A DNA stretch of 64,000 bases from Sanguinoderma infundibulare (GCA_032821775.1 JAVLRN010000006.1:2976001-3040000), one strand, 5' to 3'; counted from the stretch's first letter, positions 23,101-35,276 are shown. The notes: generated from the sequence alone by a model not told the origin. Made by a program: numbers and translations.

Positions 23101-26100
23101 CGCAACAGCCTATCGCAATAGGTGCTGACTGTAGTGTCACTAGGCCGCACCTGGGCTCGTCTGAAGCCACCGCCTGAAGACAGCGACGGACGCAGGATCA
23201 AGTGTAACACCGCAGACGATAGCTGCTCGTTGCACCTGCACTCGGTGACGCTCCCGCACAACTTTGGCCGTGTCTTCTCGTCGCCGGCGCCCGGGATCGT
23301 GATGGGCGTCGGGTCGATCGGCGAGCACTTGCTGCCCTACCAGGAGTGCGACACGTTCCTGAGCACGGATGGTGGGATCAACTGGAAGATGATCCGGAAG
23401 GACGCGCACAAGTACGAGTTTGGCGACCAGGGGAGCCTGCTTGTCGTCGTCAACGACGAGGAGGGCGTCGACTCGATTCGTTACTCGACCGACTACGGCA
23501 AGACTTGGTATGTTGAGCGGGATGTATCGCGTTATACATCGGAAAGCTAACCGACTGCCTGATACAGGAAGGACTACAATTATGGGGTCCGGCTGCGCGC
23601 GCGCATTCTGACGACGGTCGGAGACTCGACTTCTCAGAAGTTCCTACTCGTTGGCCATATCGCGAAGAAGGATCAGGCGGACGGCGAAGGGCGTTACGCT
23701 GTTGTCTTCTTGGACTTTGCGACGCTCGACAGGAGAAAGTGCAGCGACGGTGATTTCGAGGACTGGGTAGCACGCTCGGCCACACACGAATGTCTCATGG
23801 GTCACAAGGTAGGTGTGGCGCGGAGGTCATAGAAAGCTTCTCACTCATCCACGGGCAGCAATCGTACAGACGCCGCAAGGCAGATGCGAACTGCTATGTC
23901 GGCGAGAAGTTCCGTGAGCCTGTCCCGATAGAGAGCGCATGCCCATGCACGGACGAGGATTACGAGTGGTAAGCAGAAGTCATCTCTGCCGCCCCTTCGT
24001 AGCTTGAACGGCGCTTGCAGTGATTACAACTTCATCAAGGACGGCGCGGTATGTGTACCCGCGGGACCGGAACCTATCCCTCCAAACGTGTGTCTGGAGC
24101 CCCACCAGACGTACATGGGATCGTCAGGATACCGCAAGATTCCTGGCAATACTTGTCAGGGTGGTAAGAAGAAGGATGAACCTAGATCGAAGCCCTGCAA
24201 GGAGGGTATGTCTATCATTGCAAGTCATGTTCTAACTACACCGCTCACAGTGATAATCTAGCTCAACCCAGCGAAGGCCAGATCATTCACCAGACTGTGG
24301 GTAAATCCCAATATTCCGTGCTTCCCGTACTTATAACAGCCATTAGTTCGAGTTTGACAGTCCGATCGTTCAGTACGCGTACTTCCGCAAGTCGACTGTC
24401 ATACTGGTCAGGTTGGCGGATAACAGTATCTGGCAGTCGCCCAACGAGGGCTATACCTGGAACCGCATCCATCCGGAAGAGACCTTCGTCGCTTTCTACC
24501 ACCATACTCATTACTCCGATCGCGCCTACCTCATCACGAACACCAACAGATACTGGTACACGACAGACACCGGCAAGAGCTGGCTCTCGATGGACGCTAA
24601 GCTTCCGGCGAACAATTTTGGCTTGGCCGTGCTTCGCTTCCACCCCGACAAGTCTGACTACCTCATCTGGACGGGCATTCAGGGCTGCGGCGGTCTTTCC
24701 GAGAGCTGCCACACCGAGGCGTTCTATTCGCTCGACCACGGACGCAGTTGGTACGATGTCGACAAGTACGTGCGCAACTGCGCATGGGCGCGTGACACGC
24801 AGCTGCACGTCGACTCAAACCAGATCATCTGCGAGTCGTACAAGAACAAGCAGGGCAACCAGCGGTTCTTCGGGATGGAGAACCCGCTCGAGCTGGTCAG
24901 CGGCCTAGACTTCTACCAGAAGAAGACGAAGTTGTTCGACCATGTTGTTGGGTTTGCGAAGTTCTCGGAGTACCTGATCGTTGCGGAGGTCAGTGTTTCC
25001 TAGGGTGCGGCTGAGGCACGAGATTGATTACGTGAAACAGTACCAAACGCAGAAACAGGCATTGGATATCCAAGTCTCGCTGGATGGTCGCAAATTCGCG
25101 TCGGGCGAGTTCCCTCCCAACATGCGCCCCGACCGGCATGTAAGCCAACTTGGATCAGCTTCGATTATTATCTTCCCCTCATGCTTTTGATCCAGGCGTA
25201 CACCATCCTCGAATCGAGCACGGAGTCTGTCTTCTTGCATGTCACCACGTCAGAGCCTCCTGCGCCGTTCTGGGGCAATATCCTGAAGTCGAACTCGAAT
25301 GGTACTTACTTCGGGCTTTCGATGGACAATGTCAACCGCAACGATGCCGGATTTGTCGACTTTGAGAAGATGATTGGTCTCGATGGTATCGCGCTGGTTA
25401 ATGTCGTATCCAACCCACACGAGGCTCCGTTGACCGGTCGCAAGTTGCTGCAGACTCGTATCACGCACAACGACGGTGAGCAGCTTTGACTACTGTAGCA
25501 GAACGCGAGGCTGACAAGCATGATATGCGTGCGCAGGTGGTAGCTGGCGTCCCCTTGTTCCACCACGCACCGACTCCCAAGGAAACCGTTACGCTTGCGA
25601 CAGCACTGTGCGTTATTCCGACATCTGTTCCCCGTTCCCGTGCCCATCCCTGACTGCTAGCAGAAATGCGCCCTCCACATCCACGGATACACAGAACGTT
25701 ACGACGTGCGGGCTACTTACAGCACGCCTTCGGTGCCCGGCTTGCTGATGGCTGTCGGTAACGTCGGCGAGTCTCTCGATCCCTACGAACAGAGTGGCAC
25801 TTTCTTGAGCCGCGACGCCGGTTTCACTTGGCAAGAGGTTCAGAAGGACGCCCATCTCTGGGAATTCGGCGACTCGGGCTCGATCCTTGTCATGGCCAAC
25901 GATGAGGGTCCGACCGACAAGATCTTGTTCAGCACGGATGAAGGATCGAATTGGCGGGAATACAAGTTCACGGACGAGGCGATGCGCGTCAAGGCTATCA
26001 TCACTGTGCCGTCGGACACGAGCCGGCGGTTCATCCTGATGGGTTTCTATCCACGTGCGAAGAATGCTGCTGTCGCCGTGCACGTCGACTTCACTTCGCT

Positions 26101-27025
26101 TACCCGGAAGAAGTGCCGTATCGACGCCGACGATCCCAACGAAGACGATTTCGAGCTGTGGAGCCCTGCTGAGAACCGTGAGGAGCCGTGCTTGTTCGGT
26201 CGTCAGGTGGGTTGCACGCTGTGGTCGTTTGCGGCCTCGTTTGATTGACGATAACGCTTGTAGACGCGATTCCACCGCCGCAAGCGCGATGCCAATTGCG
26301 TGGTTGGCGACCTCAAGAAGCAGGAGACGAAGATCGTGAAAAACTGCGAGTGTACTGCAGCGGACTTCGAGTGGTGAGCGAGTATTTGGGTCTCCAACAT
26401 TACAACCACTAACGACGTGGGTTAGTGAGTTCAACTACATCAGGAACGAAAATGGGGAGTGCGTTCTGCTCTCGGGCTTGTCGCCTCGACAACCGGACCC
26501 CGACGGCCAGTGTCGCGAGGACGACAAGTGGTACGACCTGACACCTTACCGCAAGATCCCGTACTCGAGTTGCGAGGGAGGCAAGCGGCCCGACCGTGGC
26601 ACTGAGCACGCTTGCCCCGGCGTCAGCGGACACAGCGCGTTCTTCTGGTTGATGATCCTGTTCATCCCCGTCTCCTTCGCTGGCCTGATGGGATACTACT
26701 ACCACAAGAAGGGCGGCTACGGCAGAGGGTACGTCCGCGCTTTCATGAGCAATTTTCCACGTGCTGATCAGCCGCCACGACACCATACAGTGCGATCCGA
26801 CTTCCAGGGGGGGACGGCGGACTACGATACTCGGGCCGCTCGGACGTGTTCGAGACGCTCGCGAGCGTGCCATGGTTCCTCATCGGTCTTGCGGGTATCG
26901 CATACGAGTGGGTCGCAGATAGGGTGGACCAGGTCGCGATCCGACTGCGGGGCCGTGGAGGGTACCGGAACCTGCCCGTCGACGAGGACGCGCAGATCCT
27001 GCGGTTCGAGGACGAGGACTCTTGA
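20180..27025 (+). CDS. VPS10: VPS10 / sortilin-type vacuolar sorting receptor
   Basis: Type I membrane receptor that carries vacuolar hydrolases from the late Golgi. A signal peptide ([17 protein letters not shown]) is followed by two Vps10 luminal repeats. Repeat 1 has [60 protein letters not shown] and the Cys-rich module [11 protein letters not shown] with CPCTDEDYE. Repeat 2 mirrors it: [59 protein letters not shown] with CECTAADFE. Then comes one transmembrane helix ([20 protein letters not shown]) and a short cytosolic tail with VPWFLIG and an acidic end (stop 27023-27025). Asp-box motifs (S/T-x-D-x-G-x-T/S-W) recur through both propellers. About a dozen introns are 50-60 nt; one, 20787-22391, is 1605 nt and contains an insertion. 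Reading frame appears intact across all exons. Confidence 0.95.
20787..22391 (+). other. Oversized VPS10 intron with insertions and duplications
   Basis: Donor GTGCGT follows the codons for SCHDE, and the acceptor CTCACAG precedes TYYTKEAF in phase 0, so splicing restores the conserved protein. The intron is roughly thirty times longer than its neighbours. It holds a 577-bp inverted-repeat element (21285-21861), an imperfect direct duplication of about 140 bp (20803-20945 and 21089-21245), and a duplicated 3' intron end (22095-22160 resembles 22318-22385). Confidence 0.8.
21285..21861. mobile_element. 577-bp inverted-repeat element with palindromic ends
   Basis: Left end begins GTCTACACGCCC; the right end, reverse-complemented, begins GTCTACATGCCC. 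Both continue with CTTGCAAGTGGG and then TTTAATAAACCA or TTTAACAAACCA, giving terminal inverted repeats of about 36-40 bp. The 12-bp perfect palindrome CACTTGCAAGTG lies at 21323-21334 and 21839-21850, with a one-mismatch copy at 21296-21307. The interior (about 21345-21800) has no coherent protein, so this is a MITE-like, non-autonomous element. No clear target duplication could be seen. A related solo end sits at 28579-28635. Confidence 0.75.
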
Positions 27026-27733
27026 AGTTGGAGTAGAGGAGAGGGAAGAGGGTGATTGGTGTTTTGGACTGCTCTGTCGACGCCGTACACCTAGCTCTGT
27101 TGTTTATTTACTAGTACCGTCCCTGCGCCACCGCTGACTCTAATCTGCTGTCGATACACATTGGATCTCTGTATATTCACAAGTATTGTATCTCTCTGGG
27201 AAACTTGAGGTCGATCAATGAGTCGACGTGCCTTTATTGCGAGCGAAGCAAGCCTACTCCGTAGGCCGGACCCGGAATGCTGCTTGGTTGGTACAAACAA
27301 GTACAAATTTCTCTCTTCGCAAGGGCATGGCCGCCTCCGTGATTACATAATCGCCTTTTTGGCCAGATGGCGTTCCGAAGACGGCCTCTCAGCTCGAGTT
27401 CCAACCACTGCAACTCCTCTCAGTCAGTCCCTTCATCGTACGCTTATACACTCCTTAAATCCCATTTATTGCACTGATAAACATACAGTTTTGTGTAACA
27501 GTGCAGCTTTCAGTACGCCGTACAGGGATTCCGCACTGGGCTCGTACTAGTACCTACACCGACCACCTCAACTCAGTTTAGTACGCCAAGTACTGTTGTA
27601 CATCAACTCGTAAGTGCCAAGCTGTCCTGAGGACTCTTCTCCTTTTATTCTTGACCACCGGTCGATTTAACGGACTCATATCTGTCAGTGCCCCCAAAAA
27701 GTCCCGGAGTGCTCGACTCTCCTCAAATAAGAA
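27026..27733. other. Intergenic, VPS10 to FunK1 relic
   Basis: No gene seen. Contains a copy of the short dispersed repeat (27341-27364, inverted relative to those at 10329 and 38860). Confidence 0.5.
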
Positions 27734-29730
27734 ATGTCCTCAGCCTTCCGTATCCTCAACAACGACAACCTGTTACCTCGCATTCCTGGAGATTCCCCTA
27801 CAGATGCCGAGCGGAGCGAATTCAAGGCGCCGAAACTGAAGGAGGGAACGCCGACGCGGAGCATCTATTTCCAAGTGGTGAGTTGTACTCTCAAACCACC
27901 ACCCCGCCAGAATAGCTAATGTCGGATTCAAAACGTGAACATGGCGCCGTAGTGCGGTCTGTGCTGAAGGCAGCTGGATGCAAGAGCCTCCGATTCTGGA
28001 ACGACGCCAACGACAGCTTGGTCGGCGGCAGCGGTATTCACCTCAACACCCCCGTCTCACGCAAAGCCACCGGTTGCAACACCAAGCTACGCTCAAAATA
28101 CAAGGCGACCAAGGATCAGCCCGCTGACAAGAGCCCCTCCCTTAGTCTTCCATCTTCGTACTGGATGGACGTCCCAGTTGTAGCCAAGCGCGACGCGAAG
28201 AGCTCCGCGTTCTACTTCAAGGACAAACCTCAGAAGACTTCGCCCGATGTTCCGGTGTTCAGAGCTACCACAAACGCGCCAGAGAGAAAGACCTCACTCG
28301 ACGTGCCAAACCCCACGGTTTTGTCCTCTCCCTCTGATGATAAGCCTGAAGATACGGCCGAGGCTCAGATGGCCCAGGACTCGCAGGATGACCAGGATGA
28401 CGAGGAAACAGAGGAGGAGGAAGAGATCGAAGAGGGCGATGATGAGGATAGCGACACTGATTTTGAGGACATCCCGTACGCACCAGCCAGGGATGGAGGG
28501 GCCGGAGGAGAGGGGACAGGAAAAGGGAGGGATCTGGAAGTGGATATATTGGGAGGGGACCGGGACCGGCGGGCCGCGCACTTGCAAGTGGGGTCGGTAT
28601 AATAAACCGGCGCACTTGCAAGTGTCTGTGTAGACTCTACCCACGTTATAGAAAATCACAAGATCGTCGAGAGTTGGTTTGAATCAGCAGCCTTGATAGG
28701 GGGGATTATGGTCGGTGGCGACACAAAGTTCAAGTCCCTATCCTCTGGGGATGTCCCCTTCGAGGTGTCGTCCAACGTACCTCTGGATAACTTCCTCTGC
28801 GAAATCTTCGACAACTTGTTCGTTGCGTACTCCAAGGTTGATTCCCACAAGATGCTGTTCTTCTATGGTCCTGAGCAGAAACACCTTTCTGAGGAGTACG
28901 CGTCTGGTCCCTCCAACATCGACTCTGCTGATTCCAATTCCATTATGGGTTCTTTCATTGATGTCGATGCCGAAGTCGCGCCAACCGCGGAGGAAGTGGA
29001 ACTGCTGCGCCTTCGCCGTCTCATGCGACGCATGGCGCAACCTGCACTATCTGCACCTGCCGACTTGTGCACGATGGGCTCATTCTTGAACTCTCCTCAG
29101 CAGTTGATCTCCCTGTTCACCACACATGCGCAGAACCATTCAGACGTCCACGACAAGGCTTCTGACCAATTTCGCACCAGGAACCATCAAAATGTCTTCA
29201 AGGTGCCGGAGGTGACGGCGAGTCGCAGGATTGCCACTCTGTCCATGAGCGGGTCTTACGTGTCGGAAGAAGCTCTGCACCGGGACCAGCACGACTCTGA
29301 CTCTGAGTCCGCTGAAGGTCGTGCTCAGATCTCGAACTTTCCGTCACCTTCGCCACCGCCTTCGCTGCCCCCTCCACCGCCGCCAAGATCGGCTCGCGCC
29401 GCGAAGAAGCGAGCGCGTTCCCAGCCCCAGGATGAATCTCCGTCCGATGAGGCAGGGCTGTTGTCTAGACCTCGTCGGTCAAAGAGAAGGCCGGGCAGAG
29501 TATCTGCCCCGGTTCGGCGATGGGCTCCTATAACTCTTCTCTTACCTAGCGCTCATATCTCTGAGTTAAGCAACGATGCGAGCATCTTCGGTATTGCCGA
29601 AGAACAGCTGGGAGTGCTGCTTCTGAGAAACCTTGTGCCGTGCTGGCGCGGACTCAGGCTTCGGTGGTTAAACGCTAAGGGACCGATTCCAGGGAGTCTA
29701 CTGGGAAGAGTTCGTGCTGAGAAACGTTGA
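27734..29730 (+). pseudogene. FunK1 fungal kinase, catalytic core missing
   Basis: Two end pieces of a FunK1-family kinase without the middle. The 5' piece has MSSAFRILNNDNLLPRIPGD, then after an intron VRSVLKAAGCKSLRFWND and SLPSSYWMDVPVVAKRDAKS, parallel to the intact neighbour (VQSVLNAAGC, WFWMDIPFEAKGKEDRA). It ends in an acidic linker near 28500. The 3' piece resumes with FESAALIGGIMVGGDTKFKS, which aligns with the neighbour's FDSASLIDGIKVGGDRKLAF, and continues to the stop at 29730. The HRD, DWD and GTWQF blocks, about 450 residues in the neighbour, are absent. Exactly at the gap (28579-28635) lies an end of the palindromic element. Stop codons flank the join, so the two pieces cannot be one protein. 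Confidence 0.8.
28579..28635 (+). mobile_element. Solo end of the palindromic element
   Basis: Two copies of the palindrome CACTTGCAAGTG (28579-28590 and 28613-28624) flank TATAATAAACC, followed by GTGTAGAC ending at 28635. Reverse-complemented this is the same order as the left end of the VPS10-intron element: GTCTACAC, palindrome, TTTATTATACC-like spacer, palindrome. The rest of the element and its opposite end are absent here. Confidence 0.75.
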
Positions 29731-30235
29731 CCCAGTAATATCTGTATTTCACGAATATCATAGACCAAGACACACCCGCTTCAAGTCCACGGAATGTTGC
29801 ACGAGCAATTCCACGGTTGCGCTTTAGCGGCCGAATGGGCGCTTGTCACCCATCCTTGCCTAATCGGGACGCTGTGTTGAACTCCGCCGTCCACGCGCCG
29901 CATGTTGCAATTTGCAACCAACCGCCAACATACTCCTTCCTCGTCAGGCTTCCTTGTTCTCAGGGATCTTTGTCGTATTGTATTGTGAGCCATATTTGGA
30001 AGGACTTGCTTGCACACAAACTGACTCACTTTGTGTCCAGGCCACCGTTTGGCCGAATCACTGACGACACTGAGCCACCCGTCCAATCATCCTCCGGTAA
30101 CTCCAGGCGTATACTGTTCTGGCGCACAAAGGAACTGTCGGAGTTTGTAACGTCTCCGTCCATATAAAATCGTACGCGCGCCTCGATTCGTAAGTTGAAC
30201 TTCTACCACATCCCTAACACCCCCATCCTTCAACC
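29731..30235. promoter_or_regulatory. Intergenic upstream of intact FunK1 gene
   Basis: Presumed promoter of the downstream kinase gene; no recognised motif and no gene. Confidence 0.35.
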
Positions 30236-33200
30236 ATGCCTGGCGACAACGCATCTGATATGTCTTCCTCCGCGCAGAGCTCTGTACCCATCCACACGGT
30301 CGACGTCGCGCTACCTGCTGCCGCCGACCACCTCCCGCCTGATTTTGGTCCGGCGACCGTCACTGTCCCGACCAGTGCAGCTCCTGCGTCAACCACCGGG
30401 CCCTCCTCCACTCAGAACTCTGAACGCACCCACACTGTCGACGTCGCCCCACCTACTGTCATCCACAACGCCCAGCCTGACCCTGACCCAGCCACCGGCA
30501 CCGTTCCAACCGCTACCGCTCCTGCGCCAACCACCGAGCCCGCCGAGCCTGACAAGAAGCTTAGGCAAAAGCAGTCCTTCATTCGATACACCCCCAACAC
30601 CTTCAACAAGCACGCGTTTCACACGTTTGTTGGAAAGGAACTCGCGACTCTCCTCGTCGACGAGTGCGGTATGGCTCCCCGCTTCCATCTGCTCGGAGAC
30701 GAGCTCTTCTCCGTCTTGTTCTCCACCGCCGGCCCGACTGAAAAGGAGAAGGAGTCGTTCCTCAAGCCAAGGCTCCGTAAGGACATGAAAGAGCGTGGGA
30801 TTTACCCTGAGTTGGTGCGTCGCTTTCTAACCGTTTCAACTTTCACGTCTAATCAGGATTGCACCCAGGCCAAGGTCGTCCAGTCCGTCTTGAACGCTGC
30901 GGGGTGCGACGACCTTCACTTCTTGGACACCGCTAGCCACAAGGCCAAGGACGGCAACTCGGGCAAGAAGGACACGTTCAACGACGGTGGGATCTACACG
31001 AAGTCGGCGGCGGCGTGCAAGGTGACCGAGTTCACCGCGGCGGATAGCAAGCGGTCCCGCATGAAAGGGCCTGAGCTGGATAAGCGTCTTCTTGGTCGTC
31101 GATCTTGGTTCTGGATGGACATCCCCTTCGAGGCGAAGGGCAAGGAGGACCGAGCTGCGTTCTATTTCAACAGCAAGCCCAAGGGATACAAGGCTATGGC
31201 GTCGGCTCCCGGTCCATCTGAACCAGCTGGCAATGGACAGCCGTCAGAAGAGGCCGCGGCCGAGTGTGCTGACCTAGACGAGGAGGAGGAGGATGATCAG
31301 GGGGACGAGGACGAAGGCGCAGACGAAGAAGACCCGGAGCAGGACGAGGATTACGAGGATTACGACGAGGGCGATGATTACGATGAGGCGGGAGCGGCCG
31401 CTGACGCTGAGGGCGGAGCAGAGTCGAACGCCGCACCGCAGACCATCACGCGGAAGGTTCCGCCCTTCATCAGGCTCTCCAAGGAGGGAGAAGTCGCGCT
31501 TGGACAGTTCCTCGAGTACCACATGAACGTCTTCAAATTCCAGCACCGCACCTTCTGCTTCTCCGTCTACGTCTGCTTCTCCATGGCGCGCATCTTCTAC
31601 TTTGACCGCTCTGGAGTCTACGTTACGGAGCCGTTCGTATGGAGGAAGAAGTACTCGCTCCTGCACGAGTTCGTATGGAAGATCGCGAAGTTGAGGATGG
31701 CCAACGGCCCGGAGGCCCTAGGACGGGATCCGACTGCGAAGCTCGCGGAACCCGAGGCGATGGCCAAGTTCATGGCGCTCAAGGACGACACCACGCTTGA
31801 GGCGCATGTTAGAGAAGGCTTCGAGAAGGCGACGGCGGACAACTCTCCGATCTACGAACTCGAGGTCCACCCCGGAGCGCCGTCGCAGGACGAGTGGTTC
31901 CCCAACGAGGCCTTCCCTCCGCCGGAGGGGTTCGGCAGGCTTCCGACGGGCGACCCCCACCCCGACCCGTCACAGTGCGCGGATCAGTCCGCGCCGTCGT
32001 CATCTAAGGATCGTCTTCCGTCACCGCCACCCAATCCCGACCCTCCCGTCCGCCGATTTCTTGTCGGGCGTCCCCACTTCTCTGCCGACGCTATCGTTGG
32101 CCGATGCACCACTGGGTTCTACGCTTTCGACGTCACAGACGCCGACGAGGAGAAGTGGCGTGTCTGCTTCCTCAAAGACTCGTGGCGCCCCTTTGTTCCA
32201 TATCGCACCCGTCCCGAGCACCTCGTCTATCAGCGACTCTACCAGCATGGCATCACTCCTGCCCAGGGCATCGCGACATTGATCTGTGGCGGCGACGTTG
32301 GCGGTCATCGGGCCCAAATAACCACGGTGCAACAGCACTTGCCAAAAGACAGGCGACCGGTTCCTCGTGTCCACTATCGGCTGGTCATCGAAGAGATCGG
32401 CATGCCCCTACAAGACTTCCGTAACTTCCCAGAGCTGTCGCGAATATTCTCGGATGCGATGACAGGTACGCGGTCGCCAGTTGTGCATGTGATCATTGAT
32501 GCTTACAGTAAATTCTAGTCCATTATTGTGCTTGGACTGACGCGAAGGTCCTCCACCGCGACATCAGCATCGGGAACATCATGATTCGCGTCAATGCCGA
32601 TGGTGAACGGGAGGGATTCCTCATCGACTGGGATCTGTCCCGCTTGGCGTGTGAACTGGGGATTGGGCCAGTCGAACCCGATCGCACGGTATGTTCCCCT
32701 TCTACCGATTGTGGGTTGGACGCGTCTCGCTCACGCATTCATTCAGGGTACATGGCAGTTCCGTTCCGCCTTGTCGCTCCTATACCCATATAAACCATAC
32801 CGGGACACCGACGATATCGAATCCTTCGTCCATGCGTACATCTACCTCGTCCTCCGCTTTCATATCGTCAGATTGCACTCTCTGAAAGACCTCATCATGA
32901 CGCTGTTCGATAGCGCGTCATTGATCGACGGTATCAAGGTCGGCGGTGATAGGAAGCTCGCATTCTTCCAAGCAGCCCCTAAACTACCTTTCACCATTCC
33001 TCTCAATCCCGGTCTCGAGGACCTCGTCCGAAAACTCGTCGCGATATGTGCCGACACGTACAACAGCATCGACTTCGTCGAGATGGAACGTCGCTACGGC
33101 TGCGGACTTGACAAATCCGACGACGACAAGAAGGAAAAGGCCTCCCAGTCGTCGGAAGCCCCCGCTACATTGGAGCCCCGTGACAAACGCAAGGCTAGGC

Positions 33201-33904
33201 GTATTCCCCGCCCCGACCCGGTCGACCTAGCCGTTTTCAAGCAAAGCGTGGCCCCGCAACCCGTCCCAAACAAGGATACAGATCCTTGCATTCTAGCAGG
33301 ATTGTTGTCCATGCACGGCGAACTCATAGATGCATTCGACGAGCACTCTTACTCCAGCTCTGTTGGCGAGAAAGCAAACGATCAGTTCGCGGAGAGGATA
33401 CACGAGAACGTCTACAAACCCTCCATCGACCCCGGGAATCGCCGCATCGGCTCTGTTTCTACCACCGGAACCTACGTGTCGTCTCATCCTTCCAACTTTC
33501 CTTCCCATGTCAGCTCCGCCTCAGACCAGGTTTCGAAGTCGCACCCCGGTCAATCGTTACCTGGCACGCGTCTGCGCCACAAGATACGTGTTGGCACCGC
33601 GGGCCCGCCTCAGTTGCACTTCAGGTTGCCGTCTCCCGCGCCTAGTGGCCCATATCACTATGCTACTCGCGAGGACGCCGACGTCCCCGACTTGGACTTG
33701 GACATGGATCCCCCCGCTGTCTCCGCTCCCGCCGCATCGTCCTCTCGGACTGCATCCGCAGTCCCGCGGAACTCCAGGAAGCGCAAGCGGACGGACACGC
33801 AAGTGGCCGAGGAGGCCGGTCCGAGCAACGGCGATAATCATAACGAGGCGGCCTCGTCGTCCAAGCCGAAGGCCAAGCGTCCGAGGAGGAATGCGCGACG
33901 GTGA
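30236..33904 (+). CDS. FunK1 fungal protein kinase, intact
   Basis: Full-length FunK1 (fungal-specific kinase expanded in mushrooms). ATG 30236 begins a Thr/Pro-rich leader, then SFIRYTPNTFNKHAFHTFVG and LGDELFSVLFSTAGPTEKE. An in-frame 45-nt intron follows YPEL, then KVVQSVLNAAGCDDLHFLD and WFWMDIPFEAKGKEDRAAFY. An acidic linker (about 31270-31420) precedes the N-lobe (HRTFCFSVYVCFSMARIFYF, GRCTTGFYAFDV, VCFLKDSWRPF). After an intron the catalytic loop VLHRDISIGNIMI and metal site FLIDWDLSRLA (DWD, as usual in FunK1) follow, then GTWQFRSALSLL, DDIESFVHAYIYLVLRFH and the family's C-terminal SLIDGIKVGGDRKL. The tail is basic (RKRKRTDTQ, KAKRPRRNARR), a likely nuclear localisation signal. Known HRD and DWD residues are intact. 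Its damaged relative lies immediately upstream. Confidence 0.9.
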
Positions 33905-34276
33905 ACCCCATCTCGGTGGAGAACGACGCCGCGCGCCCGGTTTCCTATCTCGTTTGTCGGTTCAGTTGAGTGCCCGGCCGTTGTTCCTCTCAATGATGTC
34001 TGCTTTTCCGTCTACTATACGCATCCATCGACTGGTCCGCTTTTGTATTACTTATTAGTGTCATCTCTTTATTGAACGATCTTCCGTCCCTCGTGCTATG
34101 ATTCGACTTTCTGGGGCGGATCTACTTCAAGAGGACGCAAGCAGGTCTCGATTCCCGTTCCGCCCGCTCTGTGGTTCGATTAACGCACTCAAGCGTTTGT
34201 CGGGTCATCAACCTTGATGATTAGCATCAAATCTCGACGAACGCGGGATTATAGTGCAGGCCTTCAGAAGACACCA
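33905..34276. other. Intergenic, no gene seen
   Basis: 3' flank of the FunK1 gene up to the segmental repeat; short frames only. Confidence 0.5.
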
Positions 34277-34660
34277 AGCACGAAGTCGGTCATCCGTGAG
34301 CATAAACACTATGTAGCATCGAGCGTGGTGGTATGAGAGTACGTACGTGCGGCGGTATGCGGAGACTAGTATGGGATCCCTGATATCTGGTGAATACAAA
34401 GGGGCAGGCATTATGAACGCTGTAAGTAGGCAGCCATAGGACTCACTAACGGTCACACACGGTTACTATCGTCTATCCGGGCGTCGTGATATGTCCAGCC
34501 CGTGCAAAACTATTATAATAGGGCGGGTATCGACGCAGGCTGGCCATGGGACACTATCCGTATTAGGTATCATCGGCATTTACGACCGACCCGGATGGCA
34601 CTCTAGCACGAGACACGACGAGTGCACATGCAACGATGGGGGAAGCGGCTGCGACAGCGA
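34277..34660 (+). repeat. Segmental repeat matching the 3' end of the vezatin-like gene
   Basis: Collinear with 56685-57141 in the same orientation. Shared blocks include AGCATAAACACTATGTA, GGAGACTAGTATGGGATCC, GATATCTGGTGAA, AGGCAGCCATAGGAC, ATCGTCTATCCGGGCGTC, GGGCGGGTATCGACGCAGGC and CAACGATGGGGGAAGCGGCT. In the 57-kb copy this spans the 3' flank and last codons of a long minus-strand gene; here only the fragment remains, with several indels. Confidence 0.85.
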
Positions 34661-35003
34661 TGTTATAGATTCTCCGTGCTAACAGGCCAGACTTCTACAG
34701 GACGTACAAGAAAGTCAGCGACTTCACTTCTGGCATAGCAATTCGCTATGGGCCCTCCACGCTCGTCAACAACACGTACCATGTGTGTTGCGCGAACGGA
34801 GCACGGAGGGGGCTCGCGTTCGTCATGAGCGGGTGGATGTAGTAAATGTGGGCGGTTCCGCTCGCTGCCTTTGGGTGCGGACCAGCCATGCGGCTCGAAA
34901 GGGGAGTGTGTTGTCAACGGAACGCTGGATACCGGTTTGAACGGACTACGTAGATCACGTATGTACTTGCGAGTCTTGTACTCTGTTCTCAAAACCTGTT
35001 TTT

Positions 35004-35026
35004 AAAAAAAAAAAAAAAAAAAAAAA
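35004..35026 (+). repeat. 23-A homopolymer
   Basis: Uninterrupted run of 23 A immediately 5' of the monooxygenase fragment. Unusual in this GC-rich sequence; could be real or an assembly artefact. Confidence 0.9.
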
Positions 35027-35049
35027 CAACACGTACCAAAACTTGTCAT

Positions 35050-35276
35050 CGGGGAGCGCATGCCCCCACAGATATTCGTCCGCGCTGCCAATGGCCATCC
35101 AGTCGAGGTCCAGGATCTGCTTCCCGCAGACACCCGGTTCAAGATCCTCGTCTTTGCAGGCGACATCTCAACGAAACCGACCGCGAGCAGCTTCAGGCGC
35201 TCGCCGAGGATCTCGACAAGCCGGGTAACTTCCTGCGACGTTATGGGGTGGAGATTTATCACATGTATGTCTGGAA
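35050..35276 (+). pseudogene. FAD monooxygenase (phenol hydroxylase type) C-terminal fragment
   Basis: The first frame reads LPPQIFVRAANGHPVEVQDL and LPADTRFKILVFAGDIS, the start of the thioredoxin-like C-terminal domain of phenol-2-monooxygenase-type flavoproteins. The match then jumps by one base at about 35165-35172 to a frame reading NETDREQLQALAEDLDKPGN and FLRRYGVEIYH, the expected continuation. So one base is missing (frameshift), and the FAD-binding body of the enzyme is not present upstream; only about 75 residues of a roughly 600-residue protein remain. It is a degraded fragment. Confidence 0.75.

Noticed and set aside
25613..26434. 273-codon minus-strand frame inside VPS10
   Set aside because: Antisense shadow of the second Vps10 repeat.
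35004..35276. Retrocopy of a monooxygenase mRNA
   Set aside because: The poly-A is on the wrong side for a sense retrocopy and no target duplication was found.
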